A stretch of DNA of 64,000 nucleotides, taken from the NCBI GenBank assembly GCA_020049775.1, contig JAGVLO010000007.1, forward strand, positions 62,001 through 126,000, written 5' to 3'. This document shows positions 17,160-25,337 of the stretch, piece after piece (position 1 is the stretch's first letter; the number at the start of each line of letters is the position of its first letter). The DNA comes from Alphaproteobacteria bacterium (GTDB lineage: Bacteria > Pseudomonadota > Alphaproteobacteria > Rickettsiales > SXRF01). The position numbers were made by a program, and so were the translations under genes. Below the pieces are notes generated by a model. The model was not told the DNA's origin, ran no database searches, and saw only the letters and a list, made by a program, of their open reading frames with translations.

Positions 17160-19021
17160 TGCAGCTCCCACTAGGTGAAATCCTCAAATCGCAAAAATTT
17201 ATCAATGACGAGCAGCTCTCTTACGCGCTGGCATTGCAGCAACAAAATGGCGACCGCTTAGGCGATATTCTGGTCAGCACCGGTATGATGGGATATTACG
17301 ATCTGTACAAATCAATCGCCGCACATTGTGCACTACCATTTATCAACCTTGTCAAACAGGCGCCGGATGCCGAACTTTTACAAGCAACACACATAGAAGA
17401 TTATCTCCGGCTGCACACGCTGCCGCACCGTCGCAACGGCCAGTCTATCTGCATCGCCACCTGTAACCCCAATCCGGAAGTTACCGCATGGGCAAAGCAT
17501 CATTTTGGCAATGCGTACCATTTCGCCATCACCTCGCCCTTTGATATACGCAGGGCTATCGAAGCACGCTTCGGCCCGCAGCTCGAGGATAAATGTCGCC
17601 TTTCCCTATGGAACAAATCACCCGACTCTTCGGCACGCATTACAGTTCAGCCAAAACAAAAACAGCTTATATTGCTTTTCCTGTTGGCGATGACCCTGCT
17701 TGCCGTCGGTTCACCCGTACCCAGCGCGCTTGGTATCATCCTATTCTGTCATGTTATCTATGCCGTTACCATGCTGTTCAAGGCATGGATATTCGCCATG
17801 GGCAGCAAACCCATAGCGCGGCCCGACTGGAAAAAGCTGCTGACCACACTCGATGAGCGCCAACTACCCGTTTACACTATTCTCATCCCCATGTACCGCG
17901 AGGCAGAGTCATTGCCGCGAATGCTGGAAAACATGCGCCGCCTCGATTACCCGCCCTCCAAGCTCGATATCAAACTGGTGCTGGAAGCAGACGACAAGGA
18001 AACACTGGAGGCCGCCTGTGCGCTCAGGCCCAGTTACCATTTCGACATCATACGCGTGCCACCCAGTGCGCCGCGCACCAAGCCCAAAGCCTGCAATTAT
18101 GCGCTGCGTTTTGCTCGTGGTGAATTCGTCACCGTATTCGACGCCGACGACTGCCCGGAACCGTCGCAGCTGAAAAAAGCAGTCTATATGTTTCGCAATG
18201 GCGAACCAGACATGGCATGCCTGCAGGCAAGGCTGAATTACTATAATTTCAACGACAACTGGATTACGCGTTCCTTTTCACTGGAATACACTATCCTTTT
18301 CCATTTCATGCTGTATGGCCTGCAGAGGCTTTCCATCCCCATCCCTCTTGGTGGCACCAGCAACCATATGCCGCTGGCCAAGCTGCGCGAGCTGGGGGAA
18401 TGGGACCCTTATAACGTCACCGAAGATGCCGATTTAGGCACGCGCCTCGCCGCATGGGGCATGAAAACCACCATGCTCGATTCGTTTACGCTGGAAGAAG
18501 CGCCCTGCAGCCTTGGCGCGTGGATACGCCAACGCTCGCGCTGGATAAAAGGCTATATGCAGACATGGCTGGTGCATATGCGCAGCCCCGTCAAACTATA
18601 CAAAACACTAGGCCTGCGCGGTTTTATAGGCTTTCAGTTCTTTATCGGCTTTTCCAGCTTTGCCTTCCTGACCGCCCCTATCGTATGGGTGCTGTCCCTT
18701 TTGTGGGTGGGCAGCGTCGCCCAGTGGCACGCGATTCCATTCCCAGATTGGCTGGCTGCGCTCACCCTGATAAACCTCGCACTGAATATCATCACACACT
18801 GGTATTGTGCGCTTTATTGCGCCATGCGCTACCAAACGGGCCGCCTTTCTATCCTTTGGGCCGCTTTCCTATACCCCGTTTATCTGGTGCTGCACTCTAT
18901 CGCCAGTTATAAGGCCTTGTGGCAACTTATTGTAAAACCTCATTTTTGGGAAAAAACGGCCCATGGCTTTGCCAAGCATGTGCCTGTTTTAGGCCAAAGA
19001 TACGGCCCTATCGAACCTTAA
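17159..19021 (+). CDS. Membrane glycosyltransferase (GT2) with N-terminal MshEN/GspE-N domain
   Basis: 620-residue inner-membrane polysaccharide synthase. Residues 1-150 resemble the MshEN c-di-GMP-binding fold: tandem LG..L....(I/M) blocks [17 protein letters not shown] and [17 protein letters not shown] joined by ALALQQQ. Two membrane helices lie at about 168-212. The GT-A domain spans ~236-470 with DAD (328-330), TED (421-423) and QRSRW (458-462), the processive-synthase set. Further helices follow from ~480. The organisation recalls NfrB, where MshEN is C-terminal. Start ATG overlaps the previous stop (TGATG) after GGAGG. Sugar unknown. Confidence 0.88.
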   Translation: MQLPLGEILKSQKFINDEQLSYALALQQQNGDRLGDILVSTGMMGYYDLYKSIAAHCALPFINLVKQAPDAELLQATHIEDYLRLHTLPHRRNGQSICIATCNPNPEVTAWAKHHFGNAYHFAITSPFDIRRAIEARFGPQLEDKCRLSLWNKSPDSSARITVQPKQKQLILLFLLAMTLLAVGSPVPSALGIILFCHVIYAVTMLFKAWIFAMGSKPIARPDWKKLLTTLDERQLPVYTILIPMYREAESLPRMLENMRRLDYPPSKLDIKLVLEADDKETLEAACALRPSYHFDIIRVPPSAPRTKPKACNYALRFARGEFVTVFDADDCPEPSQLKKAVYMFRNGEPDMACLQARLNYYNFNDNWITRSFSLEYTILFHFMLYGLQRLSIPIPLGGTSNHMPLAKLRELGEWDPYNVTEDADLGTRLAAWGMKTTMLDSFTLEEAPCSLGAWIRQRSRWIKGYMQTWLVHMRSPVKLYKTLGLRGFIGFQFFIGFSSFAFLTAPIVWVLSLLWVGSVAQWHAIPFPDWLAALTLINLALNIITHWYCALYCAMRYQTGRLSILWAAFLYPVYLVLHSIASYKALWQLIVKPHFWEKTAHGFAKHVPVLGQRYGPIEP

Positions 19022-19030
19022 GAAAAAGCG

Positions 19031-19060
19031 TTGACAGGCCACTGATATCTAAGCTAGAAG
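19031..19060 (+). promoter_or_regulatory. Candidate rpmJ promoter
   Basis: Perfect TTGACA (19031-19036), 18-base spacer, TAGAAG (19055-19060), 29 bases before the rpmJ ATG. The -10 is only 4/6. Confidence 0.4.
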
Positions 19061-19089
19061 TGACCCCTCATTTTAAGAAAGTATTGGTT

Positions 19090-19215
19090 ATGAAAGTTCT
19101 CAGCTCTTTGAAGTCTGCCAAAAAACGCGATAAGGATTGCCGCGTCGTACGCCGCAAGGGCCGCGTTTACGTTATCAACAAGAAAAACCCGCGCTTTAAA
19201 GCTCGCCAGGGTTAA
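19090..19215 (+). CDS. rpmJ: 50S ribosomal protein L36
   Basis: 41-residue ribosomal protein, highly basic, with the family core [25 protein letters not shown]-like sequence. It is the zinc-free type: only one Cys remains, as is usual in alphaproteobacteria. It has its own promoter candidate and is followed by a strong terminator. The longer in-frame reading from 18919 lies inside the glycosyltransferase gene and is not real. Confidence 0.95.
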   Translation: MKVLSSLKSAKKRDKDCRVVRRKGRVYVINKKNPRFKARQG

Positions 19216-19230
19216 CCCCACAGATACAAA

Positions 19231-19267
19231 AACACCCCTTGGAACAAAACCAAGGGGTGTTTTTTTA
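19231..19267 (+). terminator. Rho-independent terminator after rpmJ
   Basis: Perfect 12-base stem (19231-19242 with 19250-19261), loop AACAAAA, then a run of T to 19266. An A run before the stem (19228-19232) makes it potentially bidirectional for the convergent gene ending at 19298. Confidence 0.92.
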
Positions 19268-19297
19268 TGCCTGAAAGTTGGCCAGAGAAAAATTTAG

Positions 19298-19675
19298 CTA
19301 GTTGCGCACGAACACCTCTACCTTGTGATACGCAAGGTCTGATTCCTTGGTCCAGAGCTGGATATTCGACTTATCCACGCCGTTTTTCATCAGCATAGTG
19401 GCCACTTCACGCACATGCGGCGCTACGTTGCCTGTGCTGGCTACGGTGGGCTGGTAGCCTACAACATGGTATTTAGCGGTTGGCGTAATACCGTTCACCT
19501 GCTTTACCAGCGTTGAAATAACGCCTTCCGGATGAATGTTTGACTGGGTGTAATTGAGCGTTACCGCCGGACTTTCTGCCCCGCCATCCATTGCGTAGGC
19601 GGTCACGGATGTGGCTGAAACCAAGGAAATAAGCGACAGGAAACAAGCAAAACGGCGCATAGTCATCAACCTCAT
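19298..19675 (-). CDS. Small secreted protein, possibly OmpA-like C-terminal half
   Basis: 125 residues with a signal peptide (about residues 1-28, TAYA). The mature part, YHVVGYQP...VAPHVREVATMLMKNGVDKSNI...YHKVEVFVRN, resembles the second half of an OmpA/MotB peptidoglycan-binding domain (helix, then a beta strand with R-x-V-E-hydrophobic), but key Asp/Arg positions are not evident; treat this as weak. Several possible Met starts (residues 1, 4 and 6). The rpmJ terminator may also end this transcript. Confidence 0.65.
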   Translation of the reverse strand: MRLMTMRRFACFLSLISLVSATSVTAYAMDGGAESPAVTLNYTQSNIHPEGVISTLVKQVNGITPTAKYHVVGYQPTVASTGNVAPHVREVATMLMKNGVDKSNIQLWTKESDLAYHKVEVFVRN

Positions 19676-19818
19676 GAATGAATTTGTTTTTTCAAGCTAG
19701 AGGAAGCGCCTTTATCAGTCAATAATGATATGTTGGCGGCGTTAATAAAAGCCTTGTCTTTTTGCCGAGTTTTGCTAGTGTCCGCCACCTGCCAGAGGCC
19801 TAGCCTCTTCAAGGCTGC

Positions 19819-19895
19819 GCACCCGTAGCTCAGTTGGATAGAGCAACAGACTACGAATCTGTAGGTCGGGCGTTCGAGTCGCTCCGGGTGCGCCA
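19819..19895 (+). tRNA. tRNA-Arg (anticodon ACG)
   Basis: 77-base cloverleaf with encoded CCA. Acceptor stem GCACCCG/CGGGTGC; D arm with AGTTGGATA loop; anticodon stem ACAGA/TCTGT around loop CTACGAA (anticodon ACG, decoding CGN by inosine); T arm GGGCG-TTCGAGT-CGCTC with one G-T pair. Discriminator G. Confidence 0.97.
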
Positions 19896-19920
19896 TTTAT
19901 TCCCAAACAGCCTAATCGCC

Positions 19921-20598
19921 TCAGCAACATCCCTTAGCGTCGGACGTTGACTTTTCACAGCGGATGAGCTGGTAAAGAAGCCCTCCCGCCACCGTGCCGA
20001 TGAAAGGCGCAGTCATATATAGCCAGATTACGTTCAGGCTATCCTGATACAGCGCGGGCGCGAGCGATCGTGCAGGGTTCATGGACGCGCCGGTCAGCGA
20101 ACCGCCGACATAAGAACACAGGGCGACAATAGTGCCGATGGCGATGCCCGCCATTACCCCCTCCGCCCGCGTATCCGTTGCTACGGCAATAATCACGAAC
20201 ATCAGAAAGGCGGAAAGCACCACCTCCCATAAAAACGCTATGCCAAACTCCACCACGGGAATGGTAGCGCCATACCCTACCCCCTTTGGCATCAGCACAT
20301 AAAGCAGGCTCATAGCCGCAATGCCGCCGAGAAACTGCGCCAGCCAATAAGGAATCACCTGACGTGCGGGAAAATGCCTCGTTACTGCAAAGGCCAGTGT
20401 TACCGCCGGATTAAAATGCGCACCGGAAATATGCCCGACCGTGTAAATCATGGTTGCCACCACCGCGCCGAATATCAGGGGAATCGTAAAAACAGGGATT
20501 GTGCCGAAGCGCTCCGCAACCATAATCGCGCCGCAGCCGAAAAACAGGATAGCGAACGTACCGATACCTTCAGCGAGGCATTTTTGATACTGCATCAT
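19921..20598 (-). CDS. aqpS: Aquaglyceroporin (MIP family), arsenite channel AqpS-like
   Basis: 225-residue six-helix channel with both NPA boxes (HFNPAVT, residues 62-68; SMNPARS, 173-179). Context assigns the role: it is third in arsR-arsC-aqpS, the arrangement described in Sinorhizobium meliloti, where arsenite made by ArsC leaves the cell down its gradient through AqpS instead of an ArsB/Acr3 pump. Neither pump gene is nearby. It overlaps arsC by 4 bases. C-terminal KGCC might bind arsenite, which is speculative. Confidence 0.88.
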   Translation of the reverse strand: MMQYQKCLAEGIGTFAILFFGCGAIMVAERFGTIPVFTIPLIFGAVVATMIYTVGHISGAHFNPAVTLAFAVTRHFPARQVIPYWLAQFLGGIAAMSLLYVLMPKGVGYGATIPVVEFGIAFLWEVVLSAFLMFVIIAVATDTRAEGVMAGIAIGTIVALCSYVGGSLTGASMNPARSLAPALYQDSLNVIWLYMTAPFIGTVAGGLLYQLIRCEKSTSDAKGCC

Positions 20599-21074
20599 GC
20601 AAGCTGTCCTATCTCATGTAATCTGGTTTTTAACTGCTCGTTATTCATGGTCTCCACTGGCAGGGCCACCAGCGCCTTCACGCGCCGCTCGAGCATTGCG
20701 TAGATGCGGTCAAACTCCGCCTCAATTTCTGCCTGCGTACCCTGAAAATGCGCAGGGTCCGGCACGCCCCAGTGGGCTTTAACAGGACTACCGGGGAATA
20801 TCGGACATACCTCGCCCGCTGCATTGCCACAGACGGTGATTACAATATGCAGCTCGGTCTTATCTATAAACGCATCCCACGATTTGCTTTCGAAACCGGA
20901 TGACGGGATTTTATGACGCTGCAATGTGGCAAGGCTCATAGGGTGTACCTGCCCTGTGGGCTTGCTACCTGCGCTGAATGAGCAGAATCTGCCTTTGCCA
21001 AGCTCTTTGAGCAAGGCTTCCGCCATGATGCTGCGGCAGGAATTGCCGGTGCAAAGAAAAAGAACATTTAGCAT
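20595..21074 (-). CDS. arsC: Arsenate reductase, thioredoxin-coupled (LMW-phosphatase fold)
   Basis: Reduces arsenate to arsenite. The P-loop CX5R is C8-TGNSC-R14; the redox relay cysteines are Cys82 and Cys90, matching the Cys10/82/89 triad of Staphylococcus aureus ArsC; the general acid Asp106 sits in VPDPAHF. These relay cysteines distinguish it from plain tyrosine phosphatases. It overlaps arsR by 7 bases and aqpS by 4, so all three genes are translationally coupled. Confidence 0.93.
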   Translation of the reverse strand: MLNVLFLCTGNSCRSIMAEALLKELGKGRFCSFSAGSKPTGQVHPMSLATLQRHKIPSSGFESKSWDAFIDKTELHIVITVCGNAAGEVCPIFPGSPVKAHWGVPDPAHFQGTQAEIEAEFDRIYAMLERRVKALVALPVETMNNEQLKTRLHEIGQLA

Positions 21075-21403
21075 ATGCAGGACCTCAACAATTTTTCGAC
21101 ATCCTTGCAGGTGGATTTATTGATTGCACAGCAATCTTTCAGGAGGAACTGTACTAAATTCTGCAGCGCGTCGAATTTTACAAAATAGATAACCGAGCGC
21201 CCTTGTTTTTTGGATGATATCAAACCGGAATTAGTAAGTTGGGAGAGATGAAAAGACAGTGTGTTGTGCGGAATACCAAGCTTTTCGCTGAGTGCGCCCG
21301 CCGCTAATCCCTCTTTGCCATTCTCAACTAGAATACGTAGCGCCTGCAGGCGTGTTTCCTGCGAAAGCGCAGCAAATGCTGTAAGTGCGTTTTCTATTTG
21401 CAT
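21068..21403 (-). CDS. arsR: ArsR-family arsenic-responsive repressor
   Basis: 111-residue winged-helix repressor with recognition helix HNTLSFHLSQLTNSGLI. The classical alpha-3 ELCVC metal site is absent; instead cysteines lie at the C-terminus: Cys91-Cys92, Cys99, Cys109 and Cys111. This resembles the Acidithiobacillus ferrooxidans ArsR type (Cys95/96/102). The start codon is inside the operator palindrome and only 6 bases beyond the -10, so the mRNA is probably leaderless. No alternative start is available soon downstream. Confidence 0.93.
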   Translation of the reverse strand: MQIENALTAFAALSQETRLQALRILVENGKEGLAAGALSEKLGIPHNTLSFHLSQLTNSGLISSKKQGRSVIYFVKFDALQNLVQFLLKDCCAINKSTCKDVEKLLRSCIC

Positions 21404-21437
21404 ATGTCCACAATAATGGACATATTTTTATTGTCTA
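21402..21437 (-). promoter_or_regulatory. ars promoter with ArsR operator palindrome
   Basis: Minus strand TAGACA (21432-21437), 16-base spacer, TATTGT (21410-21415). A perfect 9-base inverted repeat ATATGTCCA...TGGACATAT (21402-21410 and 21417-21425) with a 6-base spacer covers the -10 and the arsR ATG, placed to block polymerase when ArsR binds. Confidence 0.6.
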
Positions 21438-21489
21438 GCTTGATTTGAAGTATGCATCATCATCGCATGACGTTTACTTACCTTTTTAT

Positions 21490-21498
21490 TGCTATAAT
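21490..21498 (+). promoter_or_regulatory. Extended -10 promoter of the glycosylation trio
   Basis: TGC plus perfect TATAAT (21493-21498), without a good -35. The predicted start near 21505 leaves about 11 bases to the first ATG (21516) or 35 to the second (21540). Confidence 0.4.
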
Positions 21499-21515
21499 CT
21501 CCTGTACATATACAC

Positions 21516-22289
21516 ATGATTAATTGTATAAAATCTAGTATGTTACTTATTATTCAAATACCATGCTACAATGAAGAATCGTGCATTGCACAAACCCTTA
21601 GCCATCTTCCAAAATCCATCCCCGGATTTGACTCGTTAGAAATCCTTATAATCAATGATGGGTCCACAGACCACACCATGGAGATTGCCCGCCAGAACGG
21701 CGTTAGGCATATTCTTGACTTGAAGCATGTAGGCTTGGCGCAAGCATTTCAGGCCGGACTCAAAGAGTCATGTAGAATGGGGGCGGATATTGTTGTTAAT
21801 CTCGACGCTGATAACCAGTACAACGCGCAGGACATAGGAGCCGTTGTTAAACCTTTGGTACTTGGTACGCATCAGGTTGCTATCGGAGAAAGAGACTTAC
21901 AAAATCTGCCTTATTTCTCAAAATCAAAGCGCTTCCTCCACCACATCGGTAATAAGTTTATACGCCTGCTTAGCGGCCTGCCGGTGAATGATGCCACTTC
22001 AGGTTTTCGCGCTTTGCATAAAGATGTAGCTCAAGAAATAGCCATTCGTTCCAGCTATACATACACCGTGGAAATGCTGTTTTACATATCTTACAATAAA
22101 ATAAGGACAGCCTTTATTCCCATACGCTGTAACGACAAGGTTTTACGACCGTCCCGCCTCATACGCTCCAATACGGAATATATCGTACGCACGTCGATGA
22201 TAATCCTACGTAGCCTTATCAGATATAAGCCGATATATTTTTATGGTATTTTTTTAATACTCTTATTCCTTATTATTTGCGCCTTATGA
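21516..22289 (+). CDS. Glycosyltransferase family 2 (polyprenyl-phosphate type)
   Basis: 257-residue GT-A enzyme like dolichol/undecaprenyl-phosphate sugar transferases: IPCYNEESCIAQTL, IINDGSTDHT, and the DADNQY metal motif (about residues 98-103), followed by SGFRAL; one C-terminal hydrophobic segment (PIYFYGIFLILLFLIICAL) anchors it. It probably charges a lipid carrier with the sugar used by the third gene of this unit. The start could be 21516 or 21540 (MLLIIQIPCYNEE); neither has a clear ribosome site. ATGA overlap with the next gene. Confidence 0.85.
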   Translation: MINCIKSSMLLIIQIPCYNEESCIAQTLSHLPKSIPGFDSLEILIINDGSTDHTMEIARQNGVRHILDLKHVGLAQAFQAGLKESCRMGADIVVNLDADNQYNAQDIGAVVKPLVLGTHQVAIGERDLQNLPYFSKSKRFLHHIGNKFIRLLSGLPVNDATSGFRALHKDVAQEIAIRSSYTYTVEMLFYISYNKIRTAFIPIRCNDKVLRPSRLIRSNTEYIVRTSMIILRSLIRYKPIYFYGIFLILLFLIICAL

Positions 22290-22906
22290 ATAAGAATATC
22301 ACAGGAAACCATTACAACAAGTACGAGAGCAAAAACCCGCTTGTACGCATATTAATGAACGGTTTTTTAAATGCTTTTGACAAGCTGCTAAAATGTACAG
22401 ATGCAAAAACCGTTTATGAATGCGGCTGCGGCGAAGGCTACCTTAGCCTGCATTTATTCAAATCCGGATATAATGTTAGCGGGTGCGATATTGGCCCGGA
22501 AGTAGTCGCGCAAACACTCAGCAGGATTCAAAGCGCAGGCTATAACGGTGATTTTATTGTAAGAGATATCGCAGAGCTGCGTGACAAAACCAGCATTGCA
22601 GACCTTATAGTATGTTGCGAAGTGCTTGAACACACTAGCAACCCCGAGGAGACACTCAAAACTATTGTTAGCCTAAGCAAAAAATGGGTTATCCTTTCCG
22701 TTCCAAACGAACCATGGTGGCGCATGATGAATATGGCACGCCTAAAATATCTCAGCCAGCTAGGTAACACACCTGGACATACTCAACACTGGTCTGCAAG
22801 GAAATTTGTAACACTGGTGAGCCTCTACTTTGATGTAATAGATGTTCAACTCACTTTTCCATGGACTGTGGTACTTTGCAAAAAGAAGGAGCAGACATCT
22901 CCATGA
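22286..22906 (+). CDS. Class I SAM-dependent methyltransferase
   Basis: 206 residues with a Rossmann methyltransferase fold: SAM motif I VYECGCGEGYLSLHLF, acidic loop CDIGPEV, and LIVCCEVLEHTSNPEETL (motif II/post-II), as in Methyltransf_11/23 enzymes of sugar, lipid or quinone modification. The ATG at 22286 overlaps the previous stop (ATGA), and the next gene overlaps its stop in the same way. It probably methylates a glycan or lipid intermediate of this cluster; the substrate is unknown. Confidence 0.85.
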   Translation: MNKNITGNHYNKYESKNPLVRILMNGFLNAFDKLLKCTDAKTVYECGCGEGYLSLHLFKSGYNVSGCDIGPEVVAQTLSRIQSAGYNGDFIVRDIAELRDKTSIADLIVCCEVLEHTSNPEETLKTIVSLSKKWVILSVPNEPWWRMMNMARLKYLSQLGNTPGHTQHWSARKFVTLVSLYFDVIDVQLTFPWTVVLCKKKEQTSP

Positions 22907-24402
22907 ATATGAAACTTCAGCCAGATAATAGCCTTCTATGGACCATCGCGGCCGTTATTATTAGTGCTGGCACACTATTATTATGTAGTTTGATATCGTA
23001 CTTCATACTCCTCGATTACCAGCCTTCAGGTGATGAATATAATTACCTTTATCAGGCAAAAATCTTTGCAAAAGGTCTTTTGGCGATCCCTGCAGAGCCA
23101 TGGCAGCAAAGCATCCGTGAGACATACATGCTTACATACAATAATCATGTATTTGCTAAATACCCTCCCGGATGGCCAGCTGTACTCTCCCTGGGTGTGC
23201 ATTTAGATATAACCGGAATAATTAATCCCCTGCTCTCAGCCGCAACGGTAATTGCATTGTATTTTGCGATCCGTGAGGCCACATCAGCAAAAACTGCGGC
23301 ACTAACCTTAACTATCCTTATAACTAACGTGTATTTTTTAGTTTATGGATCTAGCTATTTCGCACAACCTCTGGTTTTGTTTATATGGGCTACCACCATG
23401 AGGTGCCTTGTTGCATGCTATTTCAGAGGTAACTCCAAGTGGTATTTATCTACAGGCGCACTGATAGCTTTGCTTTGGTTTGTAAGGCCACTTGACGCTT
23501 TTTGCCTGCTTACAACCGTTTTGACAGCGATTCTTGCCTATACAAGAAGAAGTGGCACAACACCACTAGCTGAGTTTTATAAATCCAAACACCTCATACG
23601 TCCTGTATGTCTTATAGCTATTCCTTCCATAATATCTGTTTTTCTTTTGTACACTTATAACTGGATTGTTTCAGACTGTTTTTGTATCGCTACCTATAGA
23701 ATATGGGATTTTGAATTCAGGGTACACAACCCGAGAGTAGAAGGTTTATGGAGCAATATTCAAGATGTGGCCGTTTCATATTATAATTCATTTATAAAGC
23801 ACCAGTTACAGCTCTTCTTTGTTTACTTTGCGCCCATCGCAGGATGGCCGTTTTTTCTACTCCTAGTACTCGGGGCTTATTGTACCCCAAGGTATCTATT
23901 GCTGCCCTGCGTATTATCAATAGTCCTGATTGTATTGCTGTATAACTTTCATCACACAACTGGCTGGCCCGTATATGGAGCGCGCTATTGGTATCCCCTC
24001 ATAGCACCCATATCGTTGTTAATTGCATATGGCATTAATTACCTTGTTATAAATATACCGAAGCCAATGGGCATTGTAATATATATGGCAATTATTGCTG
24101 CCCAGCTAACAAACCAATCACCTTATATCAATAAATATTCTAACGAAAGCAGGCTAACATTACGTCTGCTGGAAACAAGACAACATATTATGGAGAAATG
24201 CCCTTCTAAAAGCGTGGTGTTGATAAATGCAAAAAAAGATCGTTCTGTAAATGCGCTACAAATGTGCCGGAACATGTTTGTCGATGGCATACCAGAGTAT
24301 ATATTTATATGTGAAGAAACGCATGCCAACTCTGCACTCGCAGCACTACCAGATTATACGAAGTGTGTAATTAACGAATGGCCGCAAAAACTAATTCAAT
24401 GA
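22903..24402 (+). CDS. GT-C fold membrane glycosyltransferase (GT39/ArnT-like)
   Basis: 499 residues, about 11 transmembrane segments. The first large loop carries PSGDEYNYLYQAK, the acidic pair typical of PMT/ArnT GT-C enzymes that use polyprenyl-phosphate sugars, followed by YPPGWPAVLSL comparable to the KPP motif. It would complete the lipid-linked sugar route started by the GT2 two genes upstream. ATG at 22903 (ATGA overlap, AGAAGGAG upstream). Codon use is more AT-rich than the flanks. It overlaps the convergent gene by 12 bases. Confidence 0.8.
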   Translation: MNMKLQPDNSLLWTIAAVIISAGTLLLCSLISYFILLDYQPSGDEYNYLYQAKIFAKGLLAIPAEPWQQSIRETYMLTYNNHVFAKYPPGWPAVLSLGVHLDITGIINPLLSAATVIALYFAIREATSAKTAALTLTILITNVYFLVYGSSYFAQPLVLFIWATTMRCLVACYFRGNSKWYLSTGALIALLWFVRPLDAFCLLTTVLTAILAYTRRSGTTPLAEFYKSKHLIRPVCLIAIPSIISVFLLYTYNWIVSDCFCIATYRIWDFEFRVHNPRVEGLWSNIQDVAVSYYNSFIKHQLQLFFVYFAPIAGWPFFLLLVLGAYCTPRYLLLPCVLSIVLIVLLYNFHHTTGWPVYGARYWYPLIAPISLLIAYGINYLVINIPKPMGIVIYMAIIAAQLTNQSPYINKYSNESRLTLRLLETRQHIMEKCPSKSVVLINAKKDRSVNALQMCRNMFVDGIPEYIFICEETHANSALAALPDYTKCVINEWPQKLIQ

Positions 24403-24813
24403 GAATGGGTCATCGCGCGAAGATCTGCGCCTATGCTTGACTTCTTCCTGATGTGTTTTGGCGGGTTTACTGCGCTCTTTTGCAAGGAGCGCTGTTTCCG
24501 CAAGCATCTTTCTGGAGTTCGCTTCGGCATTGGTATGGTCTATAGCCGAGTTGACGGTAAAGTAGCGCTGTAAAAGCTGGTCCTCAACTTCCGTCAACGC
24601 CATGGCTCGCTCAAGCATCTTGCTGCCACCGACGGCCAATTTTAGCTCTGCCGTCATTTGCTCGAATTGCACCTCAAGGGCGGCGGCTTCCGCAATAGCA
24701 TACACCAACTGCGGCTCGGTAAAACGATAGCTGGCGGCCATACGCTGCGACGGGTATTCCTTGGGCAACTGTACTATCTTGACTGCCGGCCCACCTGAAT
24801 TTCCAGAGTTCAT
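24391..24813 (-). CDS. Hypothetical protein, helical
   Basis: 140 residues, no signal or membrane segment. The central part (residues ~32-115) is predicted helical and rich in Ala, Glu and Leu; the tail is basic (KHRRRSSRDD). No family recognised. It lies 19 bases after another unknown gene on the same strand, and its end overlaps the GT-C gene in convergent orientation. Absence of stops, neighbour-like codons and an ATG after a T/A-rich leader support coding. Confidence 0.55.
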   Translation of the reverse strand: MNSGNSGGPAVKIVQLPKEYPSQRMAASYRFTEPQLVYAIAEAAALEVQFEQMTAELKLAVGGSKMLERAMALTEVEDQLLQRYFTVNSAIDHTNAEANSRKMLAETALLAKERSKPAKTHQEEVKHRRRSSRDDPFSLN

Positions 24814-24832
24814 AAATATATATTATTGAAGA

Positions 24833-25141
24833 CTATAAAGGAGGAAGTTGCTGCGTAGCATTAACGTTAAACTCATCCAGCAAGTCGTGCATTTCCATTA
24901 TACCAACACGGCTTTGATCGGGCTGTTTACCCCACGACACTTTAGCAAACAGACTAAATGCACCCCCGCCCACAGGTTGGGCATTTATATGACAATGCAC
25001 GCCAAGAAGATTATACTCTTTTGCCACTTTATTAAGGCGTTCAAGAAATTCCTGCTGACGCTCGTTGCGTGTTTCCACATCATCGAATTTCCCAAGCATG
25101 ATGGTTACTTGGCTGCTTATTGTCGGAGGCATCGGGGCCAT
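24833..25141 (-). CDS. Hypothetical protein
   Basis: 102 residues with start at the ATG at 25141, which follows AGGAAC at 10 bases; the frame is open 30 codons further upstream to an ATG at 25231 without a ribosome site. Features are a helical region (ETRNERQQEFLERLNKVAKEY) followed by a beta-like VHCHINAQPVGGGAFSLFAKVSWG. No family recognised. First of a two-gene unit with the gene at 24391. Confidence 0.55.
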   Translation of the reverse strand: MAPMPPTISSQVTIMLGKFDDVETRNERQQEFLERLNKVAKEYNLLGVHCHINAQPVGGGAFSLFAKVSWGKQPDQSRVGIMEMHDLLDEFNVNATQQLPPL

Positions 25142-25337
25142 AAAAACCAGTTCCTGAATGTTCCAGTCAATGATAATAGAGCCAGAGCATAAATTCAAGA
25201 AGTGGGGATGCCTTACCCTCACTTTATACATGTAAGCTGAAGTTGCTGATTTTTATTGTATTTATTGTTTATAATCAACTTGAGCTTGTTAAAATAACCA
25301 TTTAAAATACCTATATATTTAGAATATTGGCATCTCC

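Noticed and set aside
18919-19089. 98-residue reading frame covering rpmJ
   Set aside because: The first 57 codons lie in another frame of the glycosyltransferase; L36 starts at 19090.
19819-21403. Integrative element inserted at the tRNA-Arg gene
   Set aside because: No integrase and no repeat of the tRNA 3' end was seen around the ars operon.
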